This document shows positions 35,449-48,034 of a stretch of DNA of 64,000 bases, in pieces (position 1 is the first letter of the stretch; the number at the start of each line of letters is the position of its first letter). The position numbers and the translations under genes were made by a program. Under the pieces are notes generated by a model that saw nothing but the letters and a program-made list of their open reading frames with translations, had not been told where the DNA came from and searched no databases. The stretch covers positions 49,709,346 through 49,773,345 of the forward strand of contig NC_087064.1 of NCBI RefSeq assembly GCF_963678635.1. The letters are read 5' to 3'. The DNA comes from Symsagittifera roscoffensis. Its lineage: Eukaryota > Xenacoelomorpha > Acoela > Convolutidae.

Positions 35449-36273
35449 TCCCGGGTTGACCAAAAATGCTAATCCTAGGGTTGATGCCAAAAATGCTACT
35501 CCTAAATGCTAGGGTTGACCATAGATTCCATAAGCACAAAAATAGCATGAAAGATTTGTGGTTATTGATTTTTCAAATATGATAATTGTATGACTAGCAT
35601 TTTCTCACAAAAAAAAAGATTTTTTTTTAATTTAATTTCTCAAAATTTTTGGGATGGGACCAAAACCATAGTTTACTAAAAACTAGAGTCATCAAAGGTT
35701 TGATCGTCTTGATTTACAATGCATTAGAAACGACCTGAAAGTTAAAAAAGTTTTCTTACACAAATCATATACTGAAAGCATCAGACTTTCAAATTTTAGC
35801 AAAACTTTTGAAATTGAACATTTTTAAAATTTGATTTTTTAAACTATCAGACAATGATCAAGGCATACAACAGAAATAGGAGTGTTTAGCGTTTTTGTTC
35901 AAGTTATCCAGAGAAACGGAAAAAACATCCAATTTTTCTGTATCCAGGACTACGTTAAACAGACAAAAAAAAAATTTTTTTTTTGGAAATGTTTGTTTAA
36001 GTGCAAAATTTAATTTGCGATTGAAAAAAAAAAAAATCGGCAGCAATATCAAATTTTTGTTGTTGCCATCAAAAAAATTCTAGTCATACTATTCCCATAT
36101 ATGTTTTTTGACAAATAAGTTTTTATTTTTAATCAATACAAGAAAAAAAAGTTTTTTGATAATCCGATGAAACCATTTTAGCAGTGTATGAAGTTTGTAT
36201 GATTAGTACTTTTTCATAGAATCAGTTTATGGAATTTATGATTAGCATTTTGGGTCTATGGAAGTCAACCCAG
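35449..36273. mobile_element. CCCGGGTTGACC-ended inverted-repeat element
   Basis: The left terminus CCCGGGTTGACC is mirrored at the right by GGAAGTCAACCCAG. The interior holds several copies of the palindrome built on CATATATGG with GTATGACTAGCATTTT, plus a homopolymer-rich centre. It shares its interior with 42289-43459 (GTTTTTGAAAAAAG, CAGGACTACGT and CAATTTGCG-type blocks). No coding capacity seen. Confidence 0.65.
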
Positions 36274-36897
36274 TCTGTTATAATCCCTCATTTTCACTGC
36301 AACTTGTGATCATTCACGAAACATTTTATTCGATTGAAGACTACAATTGTAATTAATATTTTTCGATGCAAATATAATCGATTTTTTTTGAAAATCTATG
36401 TGTTTTTTTGTAATGAACACGATTCTTTTTTAATCCATTAGAATCGATTTTAATTACTTGCACGTTTTCTTTTGACTTTGCACATGAGTTGCTGAAAATT
36501 GATGTTTTTGTTTTAAAGCTGATGGAAAACAGTTGTAGAAAAGTACATTGATAAGATTTGATGATTAGTTACCCGAGTTATCTCTCAACAACCGCTTTCA
36601 ACTTACCAGAAATTTTTCAACTAAAATGAAGGAATTCTTGTGCATAATTTGTTTTGTGGTAATATTTTGGGTTCAGAGGAACCAAAATATGACAAGACAT
36701 CTCATCTTTAGAAATTCTGTTTTTGACAGCAACAATATAATCCATTATAAGATATGTTTGTGATGTAACAACTTCCTGGAAAAATTCACGATTATAAGCG
36801 ACTTTTCATCTTTTAAATATTCATTTTTCATAAATGTAATCGATTTTAAATGCCACAAAAACTACATTTCAATGGGTTATAATCAATTAATGAAACC

Positions 36898-37282
36898 CAG
36901 GGGCGGATTAATGGGTGCGGATGCCCCCTTCCTCAGGGATTTGACCGCCTGCCGACTCAAAGGGTCTCCCTTTGTACTATTTTGAGATATCAATTTTTGG
37001 TGAGGAATCCCAAAAATTTTCTAGAGCCGCCTTTGGCGCCATAATAATTTATTGATGGGGGAGCGCGAGCCAAAAAATAATGCAATTTTTGGTCAACATT
37101 TTTCTAAAAATTCCTAAAAACACCTTTTTCTAAAAACTCCTAAAACTAAAATTCCTAAAAACACCTTATTGCTTCGGGAGAGCTCGGAAAATCAATTTGG
37201 TCGACTAAAAAAAAGGATCAAAAAATTTTTGAACTTTTTTTGAAGATCCACCCCCTTCAAGAAAATCCTAGATCCGCCCCTG
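36898..37282. mobile_element. hAT-like MITE
   Basis: Termini CAGGGGCGGAT and ATCCGCCCCTG are inverted, and the flanking 8-mers (ATGAAACC at 36890-36897 and CTAAAACC at 37283-37290) match at six of eight positions, as expected for an aged hAT 8-bp target duplication. Non-coding, 385 bases. Confidence 0.78.
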
Positions 37283-37308
37283 CTAAAACCTATGTTTGGA
37301 TGCGGGCA

Positions 37309-40143
37309 GTTTAATTACACTAATTCTTAATATGTTTACTACTGACTCCATTTCAGCGAAGAGTGATTCAATTGATCAGACTCGAACGGTTCAGACTTTT
37401 TTTTTATCATTTTACCTAATTTTTGGTTGGATCTATTTAACAGTCCCCTATAGAATCAACCAAAGTATCCAACAGTGAATGAAAATATTGAATTAGCACA
37501 ATATTTTTTTGATAAAACTCTAATTTAGCTGCAATCCGATTTGACCTGTGAAAAATTTGCTGATTTAATCATCAAAACGATTTCCCCTTTTTTCAAGAAA
37601 TTAATTAAGATTGTTATATAGAACTAAATTTTTTCTTCATTTTCGAATAAAGTTTTAAAAGGCTTCGAATTATATATCCCTCGACCCAATTTGAGCAGTG
37701 GTTGAAATCCGAGAGGCAGTTTTTCTTGGCGAATTATTATGGGCTTTGGAATTTCATGATTTGGTCCAAAAGTTGATTAAGTTACAGAGAACGAAAAACA
37801 GAAAAACATATTGGTCGTTGGGGGTCTCCTCATTGGCCGTAAAACTGAGAAATAGTAAAGTTTGGTGGCAAAAATCTGAACTTAGCAATTTTTTTTCGTG
37901 AAATACTCGTCGTGCAATATCTGCCTCGGTAGCGAATATCGCGGCGTGTCCTTTTGGTCGCGAAAGTCTGGAACTGCCAAGGTTCGGTCGCGAAACTCTG
38001 GACCTGTCTAAACTTTGTCGCGAGAGTGAAAGTCGCGGTTTGAAAGTAGCGGACCTCGACCCGACTCAAAAAGTTCGACTTCAGTTGGTGTTTACAAGTC
38101 TCAAAACCAAGTCTCAGTTTTCCCCTTTCCTTCTAAATAAATTTCCTGCCATTTTCGATCCCTTTTTAGCTGTTTTCCTCAATTAATTGCCAAAAACTCA
38201 GTATTCAAAATTGACAAGCCGTTGTTCGCAGTTTGATTTGACACATGTTGCCGATAACGGGGTGTTTTTCAATACGTAATCATTAGTGTTGTTTTACTTT
38301 TAAACTTAACGACCATAAATTGTTATTTAGCTGCCGAGCGAAACTGAAAACTCCTTTGATAATGATAAACAGATAGCGTACTCCTATTTATTTTTTTTAG
38401 CTGAAGCTCAACTACTTTTTATCAGCACAGCGCGTGTTTTGTTTGAAATCAATAGCGGAAACATCATCAAAAAAACTGTTCAATTATTTGCGGCGCCTGT
38501 AACGAAAAAACTATTACCAAACAACGAAAAATTACCAGCAAAGGATCAATACATTTGAAAAACCTTGCAATTAGTGAAGAAAAGTGTGTTGTAAAACTAC
38601 TTCTGTCGTTTACTTTACTTACTTTGAGTTTTCTTCGACTTTTGTACTGTTTTTCAGCTCGTAACTAGAATGCATTTGGTGTGCTGTTTTAGCCGAAGTA
38701 GGTTTTTGAATTTTTAAAATAATTTTTATTTTAAAAATCTTTTTGCGGAAAAAAATCCGGTTCCGTTGAACAACATACAAAGTTTACATGCTCTGAATTT
38801 TTCTACTACTTTTTTGCAGATTGTGGAAAAATCATCTGGCATAATCTGGACGTTCAGAAAAACGTGCTCCGAAAATTTTTTTTGAGGACCATCAAAGCTA
38901 TTCATGTGATTCTGTAGGTTTGAATGCTTTTCAACAATAACTCAAATGGACTCAAAAAAATTAAGTGAATTCTATTAGTTTTTGTGAACTATGTGATTTC
39001 GTGATAAGAACTAGTACAACCTTCAAAAAATACAACTCGGCTCTTAAGCGGGAAATCTGTGATAGCATAGAGAGTCATTAATAATCCAACTTAACTTAAA
39101 AACGTTTGAAATATTTTTCGGTTAAAATTTTTATAGCACAAAAATTAATTAATTTGATTATGTTTATTAATACTTAAAACAAAGTTCTACAAAAAAATTT
39201 ACGGAGTTTCAATGTTTGGTGTTATTTTCTTTCTTCAGTTTTTTTTATCATGTTACAACCATTAATAGCTTGAGCTCAAAAAAGAAAAAACAATTCATCT
39301 GTAAGCCTTTTAAAAAAAATTATTAGGGTTTGATAATTGCAATTTGTGATAACCAACGCGCAATGTATTTTGGTCAATTAAGATGCAAGCATCGATTTAC
39401 TCTGGATAAGAAATCGCTGTAAATTGAAAAAAAGAAAAAATTGTTTGGCCTAAATAACACGCGCTGTATGCAAATATATTAGATTGTTCTTTACATAACG
39501 TGTGTAGGTTGACTTTGAAAAAAAACTGTAGCTATTTTTCGAAATATTAAAAAAAATTTAGACTCTTTTAAAAAATTTTGTGAAAATTTAGTTTAGTGTT
39601 AATATATTGTGTTCAGATGAACCAAAAGATGACAAGACATCTCAAATTTAGAGAAGTTGTTATTGACAGCAACATTAAACATATTATAAGATAAGTGTCT
39701 GATAAAAAAATCACTGAAGAAAAAAATTTTCGCCTAAATAGCTTTCGCTGTAAGCAAAACATATTACCTTATTCTTTACATAATGTATGGAGGATGACTT
39801 GAAAAAACTGTAACCACTTTTCGAACTATTGATAAAATTTTAGCAAAAAAAATTTAAGGTTTTCATCAAAAACTACGGCATATAATATAAGAAACTGTTC
39901 AAACAGTCAAAGTTTTGCTTTGCTACCAGATTGTTTTTGGTATTGCGACTTTTAAAAAAAAAAATGAATAGTAAATTTGTCGGTGCTTGGTGTGGCTTTT
40001 TTTTTATTTTGACAATTTTTTAAACTAGCGACTTGAAAAAATTTCTTCGTACCATCTGACAATTTGTGACGCCCTAAACACAGCATTGAAACAAAATATC
40101 AACTTTGATCCTTGTTGTAAAATTTGATTTTTTGAAAATTGCA
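37309..40143. other. No gene seen
   Basis: AT-rich. At 37935-38050 a CGCGAAA.CTGGA motif repeats about three times. A fragment of the foldback family (ATGACAAGACATCTC, about 39630) is present. Two long frames at 37698 and 38069 lack splice context and do not look like protein. Confidence 0.4.
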
Positions 40144-42010
40144 GTTTTGGCTAACTCGGGACAATTTTCGCGTGCTATTTCTTGGTTTTATTGACCGCGT
40201 GAACGTCAATTTTAGCCAGCTCAAATTTCGTTCACTTTTGGTTCGAGGTATGCTATTTATTAATATGTTGATAGACGCTAATGACATCGCTCTGTACCTT
40301 GCATGGTGTTTAGGAAGAACTTTGCAAAAAATATTCGGACAACAAAACGTTTCTTAAAAAGATGATATTATCGAATTAATTCGATTGATCATCATAGTTT
40401 TACAGTTAACTGCTTTTTGATATAACTTCATTCATCGTTTCATCGCTAATTGTCTTTTTTTCACACTACTTGTGCTCGACGTGTAAAAGCTCAAAACTTC
40501 ATTTTTACTCTGTTAAATGTTAGACTAAAATACTGAGGTTTATGATGCAATTTCGCGCGATGTTTCTTAGTTGGAAAACTTTAAGCCCACATATCATAAC
40601 AACAAAAAAATTACTGGAGAAATTTTAATTCAATTTTCATTTTACAGCATCATAGGCCGTAGAATTTTAAAAACAGGAAAGCCATATGGGCTCAAGGAGT
40701 TCGATCCGGCCTAAAATTTTTTTTTAGAAAAAGTAGCGTTAAAAATTAGTCTTATCTATTTTTTATCTAACATTTCATCATTTCAGGTTGATTATTAAAA
40801 ATGTTAGTTTGAAATTTAGAAACGTAACATATGAATAAGCAAGTATTTTTAAATTCGTAGTGCTATACAATCGTACCATAAATTGTTCCGAATGAGCAAT
40901 CAACCGATACCAAAGAGTTCTTCGTCTCACATATTGTTCTTTAAGCACATTCTTTTTTATGTTTTATAGAAAAATATATGTTTTACAGAAAAATATTGAA
41001 GGAAAATTTGTCATGGTCATGTCGATTTGACCTAATTGATTGGTTACACATTTGGAAATTTCTTGGCTAAAAATATTTGGCAATGCTTTATGCTGTGGCC
41101 TTGAGACTTGAATGAATCATAGAAATTTAGTTCTTCATTTCTTTATCAGTCAGTGACCTTTGAAAAATTGCTTCTAATTAACAAAAAACTTAAGTTTGTT
41201 TTGACTTGCTCGCCAAATTATATATTGAGTGTTCTGTAGGCAAGAAATGATCAGCTTCCGGCAATCATTCTAATAAAGATATTAAAATATAATGGCGATG
41301 TTTGAGCAGATAATGCTAATTTGAAGATCTTACCTAACGAAGCAGTTTAAAAACGTTTCCATAACTTTTTACCACATCAAACTTTCTTTTCAATATGAAA
41401 ACTTGCTAATTAATTAATCATAACTAAATGCTAAAGTACTTACTTTTCATGATAAATGTTTTTATAAAAGTCTGGTTGCATCACAAAATTGATAATTCTG
41501 TTTGATGGTGGGGGAAGGTAGGAAAGCTTCAATTTGTACCATTGGTCAGAAAAAAAGTGCCATCGATCCAGTAATTTACTCTTAGGTCATTGTTAAACAT
41601 ATTCAAGCTACTTCCTTGAAACTAAAATAATTCCGTCATTGTTTTGCTAAAATTCAATCAATATATTTGATTATCTTCTTACGATTCTCGTTTTCTGTTA
41701 TTACTCCTGATTTATTGATAAGAGAAGTTCTCCCGTTCTAAAACACAATCAAACTTGAAAACACCTGGCGCATCTGAAATCTGCGATCATTTTGTTTAAA
41801 TTTATGAGTACGTTTTCTGTCAAATTCAATTGGAGAAAACCAAAATTTCAGGACAGATACTTTGCTTAGAATGATGTTTATTTTAGAGTCGATGAACGCA
41901 CTTAAAAACTTATGATCTTGAATAAAAGCTTGATAAAATGTCTAATGTATACACCTAAAAGGGCAAATCCATTATTTCAAGGAGCATGAACTATCAATTG
42001 GCTGTCTCCT
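40144..42010 (+). repeat. Segmental duplication, copy A (upstream part)
   Basis: Blocks here recur in the same order at 45880-46583 and 55694-55760: CGAGGTATGCTATTTATTA, CACTTGTGCTCGACGTGTAA, CGTTCTAAAACACAATCAAA, GATAAAATGTCTAATG and AATCCATTATTTCA. An exon-like piece lies at 40144-40246 (acceptor AAATTGCAG, donor CGAG|GTATGC); in copy B the donor is lost. Confidence 0.65.
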
Positions 42011-42288
42011 ACCATGTTATTAAAATTCTGCATTTGACATAAAATTCAATTTCTTTTTCATTGGTAACTGATTGCGCTTGCTTACTTTTTGTTACCTTTT
42101 GTTTGGACCCAATATATGTATCATAGTTTCTCATGGCTAACTTGGGCAGTAGTTCAACCGGATTGATGAACCAAGTCTCTGCCAAATTAGGTTCCGGTCT
42201 TGGGTTGTTAGCAATGTTTCTCTTCATTTATCTCATCTATTCGTTCACACTTCACTCCTCTGTTACAATTGAACAGGTAAAATTACAC

Positions 42289-43459
42289 ACCCGGGATGAC
42301 CAAAAATACTAGTCATACAATTTTCATATATGGAAAAATGCTAGTCATACACTTTCCATGCAACTCCATTCGTACAGAAAATTGTATGAAAGGTCTATGA
42401 TTAGTATTTTTTCATATATGGAAATTGTATAACTAGCATTTTTCCATAAACCAAAAATATTGATTTTTTACATTTTGATTTCTCAATATGTTTTGGTTGT
42501 GTTCGTAACCGAACAAAAATGACATAAACCTTGATTACTCAAACGTAGTAACCAACGGTTTGGCCCTCTCGCAATAACAATGCATTGGAAACAGCCTGAT
42601 ATGTGTTACTTCTGTCGCAGACAAATAACATAACGAAAGTAGTGAACTTTTAAATTTTGGCAGTAATTTTCAAAGATGATTATTTCTAAAATTTTAATTT
42701 TTAAATTACCAGACATTGATAAAGGCATACAAAAACATGTCATACGAAAGAAAGAGGAGTTTTAAGCGTTTTTGAAAAAAGTTATGAAGAGAAAAGGAAA
42801 AAAATCCAATATTAGTATATCCAGGACTACGTCATACACACAAAAAATTAAACTTTGCATGCAAAATTGTTTTTTTTTTTCAAAAAATGTTTGTTTGAAT
42901 ACGAAAATCAATTTGCGGTTGAAACAAAAACAAAAAATTTTTGGGGGCAATTTCAAAAATACTTCGCCATCAAAAAAATGCTAGTCATGCCAGCAAAAAC
43001 GCTAGTCAAAAAATGCCGCCAAAAACGCCATCAAAAAATGCTAGTCATGCAATTTCCATATATGAAAATTGTATGACTAGTGTTTTTTTTCAGAAAACAA
43101 AAATAAAAAAGTCAAAGTTTTCAGTCGTAGCAGCCCAAAAAAACGCTTAAATGTTTTTCCAGCAGTTGAATTAATTGTTCAAAGCTTTTTTTTCACAATA
43201 AAAATTAAAAAAAAATCTAATCATACAATTTCCATATATGGAAATTGTATGGGTAGCATTTTTTTCATACCATTTTTTTTCCTTTTTTTTTATGAAGAGA
43301 TACCAATTTCGATACCTAAACAACCATAAAACACCTTTGAAATTCGATTAAACTCATTTTGCAAAAATGTATGAAATTTGTATGACTCGCATTTTTCCAT
43401 AGACTAAGTGTATGAAATTGTATGATTAGCATTTTCGGTCTATGGAGGTCAACCCGGGC
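42289..43459. mobile_element. CCCGGGTTGACC-ended inverted-repeat element, long copy
   Basis: CCCGGGATGACC at the left and GGTCAACCCGGG at the right. The interior is full of CATACAATTTCCATATATGG units and their complement, with ATGCTAGTCATGC repeats at 42970-43040. It lies upstream of the exon at 43668 and is absent from copy B of the duplication. Confidence 0.7.
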
Positions 43460-43667
43460 AATTATATGGTTCTTTCAATGTTACTGAGCGCCACAATACT
43501 TTGTTTTGTCGAATAACTCTAAACAAATTGTTTATTTTAAAAGTGCTCTTGGTGCCAACAAATACGCTTTTCAAGGGCGGCGGATGAGTAGAAAAAATTG
43601 TCAAAAACTATAGACAGGTGCTTTTGTGAACAATTGGTTTGCGACGTCAACTTATTTTTTTTTCCAG

Positions 43668-44026
43668 GCCGCTCGTATCACACCAAGGGTCAGTGGCTTA
43701 GACTTATCAAGCGATAGCATGTCTACAGCAGCCAAACTCGAACAGAAAAGCACTGACAAAAGTTACATGCCGAAAGTCCATATCAAACAAAATTTTTCCC
43801 AATTGCCAAGTCACCTTGATCATATCAAAAACATGTCGACATCTGACCTTGCCAAAATGGTTCTCTCTAACTGCAGATTGACCCAAAATTTCGAAGGGGA
43901 GTTCAAACGACCGAACGGTGAATTGGACGAACCGAAGTTGATGAAGGAGACGGAGAAGATAGTTGCTAAAGTTAGGATAGATAAACGATACAGGTGGCCA
44001 CCTGCTTATGATTCGAGGGACAAAAA
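43668..44026 (+). CDS. Internal exon of an unknown gene
   Basis: Bounded by a strong acceptor (TTTTTTTTTCCAG, ending 43667) and a donor (AAAAA|GTGAGT, 44026/44027). The frame has no stop over 119 codons and leaves two bases at the end. The product is charged and soluble-looking, with LPSHLDHIKNMSTSDLAKM, GELDEPKLMKETEKIVAKV and RYRWPPAYD; no membrane segment and only one Cys. I do not recognise the family. A diverged copy with two stops lies at 55811-56168, so this one is the better preserved of a duplicated pair. The neighbouring exon-like piece at 40144-40246 does not join it in phase, so other exons must exist if this is a live gene. Confidence 0.55.
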
Positions 44027-44440
44027 GTGAGTGGATACAATTTAGGTTTTTCCGTATTCGGGTCAAACAAATGCTAAAGTTGTAGCTTGAGGGGTAAATT
44101 GCAAGGCGCTTACTAACTTTTTTGGAGTTCTTCTTATCACTATCAAAATTTTTCAAACATTTCTTTTTCTTGCTTTTTTGCATGTTTGATTTTTTGAAAT
44201 TATTGGCAAATGAAGTAATTATGGGCCTCAAAAGTTTTCTAAGTTTTGAAACCATTATTCTCAGAGTTTATAATAAAATTAAAATTTATTTTTCTATTGG
44301 TACGTTTTGTCTTGGAGATTTTCAGCGCTCATTTAGGAATCAAAAAAAATTTAAAAATCAAAAACTCTTTGCAAAAAAATTGAAAAAAATTTCGAAATTT
44401 TCTAGAATATTTGAACGAGATTTTTTTTCATTGTTCTATA

Positions 44441-45034
44441 GAGAGTTGCAAAAAGTTCGGACAGACAGAATTAATTAAAAAGCGCAACTGTTTAGACATC
44501 AACGGAAATTAAAACTGAAATAAACACAACGTCGAAAGTTCATAATAAAGCAGAGTTTCGAGATCTACTTAACAATCCCCCTTTCAAGAAAGGGGAGGAG
44601 ATCGTTAATACGATTACTTGCAGCGAACTTTCGACCAATCAGAATGCTGCAAAATTCGAATTTACATACTATGCTCTACTGCGAATTTACTGTTTTTATT
44701 TACAGGGGTGGATACAGCGAAACTCGGATCTACTTAACAATCCACCCCTATTGTACTTACTAAGTAGATCCGAATTTCGCTCAAAACCTATAACCACGGC
44801 GGGCAATTGCATCCGAAGCGTCGAAATGTTTTACAGTAAAATCTGGATGTTCATCGCAGTATTTAAAAATTAGGCTAGCATAATCATCGGATAATCGACG
44901 ATCTCGCATTTTGAATTTGGTCTGACAAAAAATTCAAGGTTTTTGGGCTTCAGGTTTTGCAAGCAAAAAAGTGTCGAAAAGCACTGATTGCTCATTTTAA
45001 TTAATTCTGTCTGTCCGAACTTTTTGCTACTAGT
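44441..45034. mobile_element. Tc1/mariner-type element, short
   Basis: GCAAAAAGTTCGGACAGACA with the bases after it is present at both ends in inverted orientation, and TA flanks each side (44439-44440 and 45035-45036). On the minus strand, about 44785-44925, a short frame (MRDRRLSDDYASLIFKYCDE) may be the N-terminus of a transposase. A GGATCTACTTAACAATCC-like block is repeated inside, and a hairpin lies at about 44716-44790. Confidence 0.6.
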
Positions 45035-45599
45035 TATAATTATTTGTCAGAAAAATTTTAAAACTTTGCAAATTTTTTTTTAAATTGCGCAATAACCGTT
45101 TATCAATGTTTTTATGGCGAGATTTTTTTTCGTAAAAAAGTTGCGCCATCATTTTGAAACAGTGATGCTTCTTGAATTACATTTTTTGAAGCAATTTACT
45201 AAAAATATGGAGTTGTTGCTTATGATTCCGAGGGAATTTTTTTTAAAATTGAGATTAATTTTACCCAAATACATGTTATCTAACTGATTTTCTTCATCAA
45301 CCTGCAGTTTTTTTTATTTGAAAAAGAAAGCTGGGTAAAATGGAGTGTTTTTGTCGAATTTTGAAATACTAAAAATTTCCATCCAAACAAAAATACTTTT
45401 ATGAAGATTTTATGAAAAATTTTTGTCATATGGAACTAACTGGAACTGTAGGACGCAAAACTTTTTCAGTAATGCGGTTTAAATGATTAGAAGCTTCAGC
45501 CCTTTCGGCTGTAATTCGGGTATAACTATTCGGATTCAAAGAACTGCGGCAATCTCATGCGACAATCTCCTTCAACCACGTGAAAACTCTTCTGTCAAT

Positions 45600-45675
45600 A
45601 ACATTCAATTCGTAGTTTCGGTAATACAAACACTTTGAACATTCAATTCGTAGTTTCGGTAATACAAACACTTCG
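45600..45675. repeat. 38-bp tandem duplication
   Basis: The unit starting AACATTCAATTCGTAGTTTC is present twice without visible mismatch (45600 and 45638). The surrounding 45415-45560 has a diverged relative at 59725-59890. Confidence 0.85.
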
Positions 45676-45879
45676 TGTCATGGTCGCTAAAAAAACCAAA
45701 ATCTGCTTTAAATTGCATTTATATCAATAATTTTTTCTGTAAAAACTTTGTATGATAAGTTGGAGCAAGCTATCCAAAACAACCGAGACAAACTGCTCAG
45801 ACATCCTCAGCCCTTAAAAACGGAAGAAAGTGAGCGAGCTTTATGGTCGGCGTGTAAATTTGCTCGTAATGGTTTTAAG

Positions 45880-46583
45880 GTCGGCTCAAACTTCGTTTCA
45901 CTTTGATACGAGGAATGCTAGTTATTAGTATGTTGCTAGACGACAATTACATTACTCTGTACTTTGCATGTTGGTTGAGATGTTTTGTGAAAAAAAAATC
46001 TCTGAAAATCATTTATTTTTCATTCAAAGAAGTATCATTTTTCACGTTTCTTAAAAAGATGGTTTTTATCAAATGAATTTGTTTGATTATCATAGTTTTC
46101 CAGTTAATTGCTTTTTGATTCAATTTCATTCCTCGTTTCATCTCTAATAGTCTTTGTTTCACATCACTTGTGCTCGACATGTAAAAGCTACAAAGTTCAT
46201 TTTCACTTGGTCAAGGGCTCGACCCCCCTTTCAACAAAAAACAAAATGTAGAAGAAACTCTATTTCAATTTTGATTTTACAGCATCATATGCCAAAGAAT
46301 CTCATAAACAGGAAATCAAAGTGGGCTCCAAGAATTCAATGGGGCCTACAAACTCTCGCTTTTCTACAATTCTCGTTTTTTTTCTCTTCATTTATTCATT
46401 AGAGAAGTTCTTCCGTTCTAAAACACAATCAAACTTGAAATTAACTGGCGCAATTGAAATCTACCAGCCTTCTTATTAAATTTATATGCACGTTCTGTCA
46501 CATTCAATTTCAAGAAAAAAGTTTTGTTTGCTTAAGTTGATGTGGATTTTAGAGACGATGTCCACTTAAAAGCTTATGATTTT
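45880..46583 (+). repeat. Segmental duplication, copy B (left of BEL-2)
   Basis: Colinear with 40205-41920 but lacking an internal stretch of roughly 950 bases. It is interrupted at 46583 by BEL-2 and resumes at 55694. Confidence 0.65.
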
Positions 46584-46890
46584 TGTGCCGCACTCTCGTA
46601 TCCTGTAAGATCTAAAAAACCTGGTTCAACATCTGTAAATTATCGGCAATTTAAACAGATAATATGACAATATAAAGATAATATAAAATAAGGCAAACAT
46701 CAGTTTAACATTTTCGGTTAACATGTTATCAAACGGTTTTTCAACAATCTCAAAAATCTATAAACATTTTGATGGCAAACTGACCTTAATCGGACAAACC
46801 AGTAGTTTTCAAGGCCTTTTGTCTAAGCAAATCTAATTTTAGCTTTTTCACTTTCGCGCTATAATGGCGTCATTAATTTAAGCGCGAACA
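46584..46890 (-). repeat. BEL-2 3' LTR
   Basis: 307 bases. The stop codon of the integrase frame (46878) lies 13 bases inside it. It differs from the 5' LTR at four positions. Confidence 0.95.
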
Positions 46891-48034
46891 TCTTCCGCGC
46901 CCAAAAGAGCAAAAACGGGTGCGAGTTTTACGGCCGGTCGAGTTAGCTCCCCGGAGCGGGTGGTAACTACGGCGGATCGGGCTATGTTGTCTTTTCCGTA
47001 ATTAAGGGTTTTTATACGAGCCAGAGGGTAGTGTCCCCTTGGGTTGCTGCGTTCGTCAACAATCCACACTAAATCCCCTGTTTTTAAAATAACGTCACTA
47101 TCGGAGTGCCACTTACTGCGTTTATTCAGCGCTGGCACATAATCTCGCAGCCAACGACTCCAAATTGCGTTGGCGTAGCTTTGCGCTCGGATATATTGCT
47201 TTCGATGGTCGAAGTGCTCCTGGAAAGAGAGAGAAGGAAAGCTAGTACCCTTTCGGCCTAACAAAAAATGATTAGGAGTTAACACCTCGAAACCATCCGG
47301 ACTTGCACTTACTGATGTTATAGGTCGAGCGTTCAGTGATTGTTCTACAAGACAGAAAGTTGTTTCAAGGACTTCGGGAGTGAGCTTTCTACTTCCTATT
47401 ATTGCGTAGAATACCCTTTTACAACACCGAACGAGACGTTCCCAAGAACCACCGTGATGCGGGGCTGCCGGGGGGTTAAATTTCCACTTAATACCCTTTT
47501 TCGCCAGCTCTGGGGGTGCTTGATCGTTCCACGACTGAATACAATTTAAGAGTTCTTTCTCGGCTCCCACAAAATTGGTGCCGTTATCAGACCAAATGAC
47601 TGATGGAGTGCCGCGACGGGCAATGAATCTTTCGATTCCCATTACTCACGAACTCGTGTCCATGGATGAGACAATCTCAATATGTACAATTCTGGTGGTC
47701 ATATATGTAAAAAGGAAGCACCATCGTTTTTCAGAACTCCTCTTGATTGAGACGTAAAAGGGTCCAAAGTAATCAACACCACAGTTTGTGAAAGGAGGCT
47801 GGCGGTAACCAAGCCTTTCAACTGGAAGCTCTGCCATCATAGGTGTGACAGTTTTGGCTTTGCGCTTCCTACATATAAGGCAGTGGACTTCAATGGACTT
47901 CAATAAAGAGCGAAGGTTCAAGATTGCGAACTCTAAGTGAATTACAGCTCGCAGGTAGTCTAAGAACTGGGGCTGATAGCGATAATGAATATCACTTACG
48001 AACAATTTCACCAAAGAATGCCTTCCATCAAGGA
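46878..48034 (-). pseudogene. BEL-2 integrase, one in-frame stop
   Basis: The zinc-binding part and first catalytic Asp (NCGVDYFGPF) are in 47646-48014, the rest in 46878-47642, same frame, separated only by a TGA at 47643-47645. The second part has SDNGTNFVGAEKE (Asp, residue 19), GGSWERLV (Glu, residue 68), LTPNHFLLGRKG and the C-terminal WIVDERSNPRGHYPLARI. The N-terminal join to RNase H is also out of frame by one base near 48030. Integrase acts on cDNA in the nucleus. The final residues are encoded in the LTR. Confidence 0.88.
46891..46903 (-). other. Likely polypurine tract of BEL-2
   Basis: In element sense GCGCGGAAGA lies immediately before the TG of the 3' LTR, where plus-strand priming is expected. 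It is short and only partly purine. Confidence 0.4.

Larger units (their letters stand above)
35349..37308. mobile_element. Second foldback-like element, nested with two others
   Basis: Begins CCGCATCCAGTTTCAACCGTT (about 35358) and ends TTTGGATGCGGG (about 37308), the same termini as 30312-32785. Internal blocks (ATGACAAGACATCTC, AATCGATTTT) are also shared. Into it are inserted a CCCGGG-family element (35449-36273) and a hAT-like MITE (36898-37282). Confidence 0.6.

Noticed and set aside
43707-44255. 182-codon minus-strand frame
   Set aside because: It is the complement of the splice-bounded plus-strand exon at 43668-44026. Its N-terminal part reads AT-rich intron and its composition is not protein-like.
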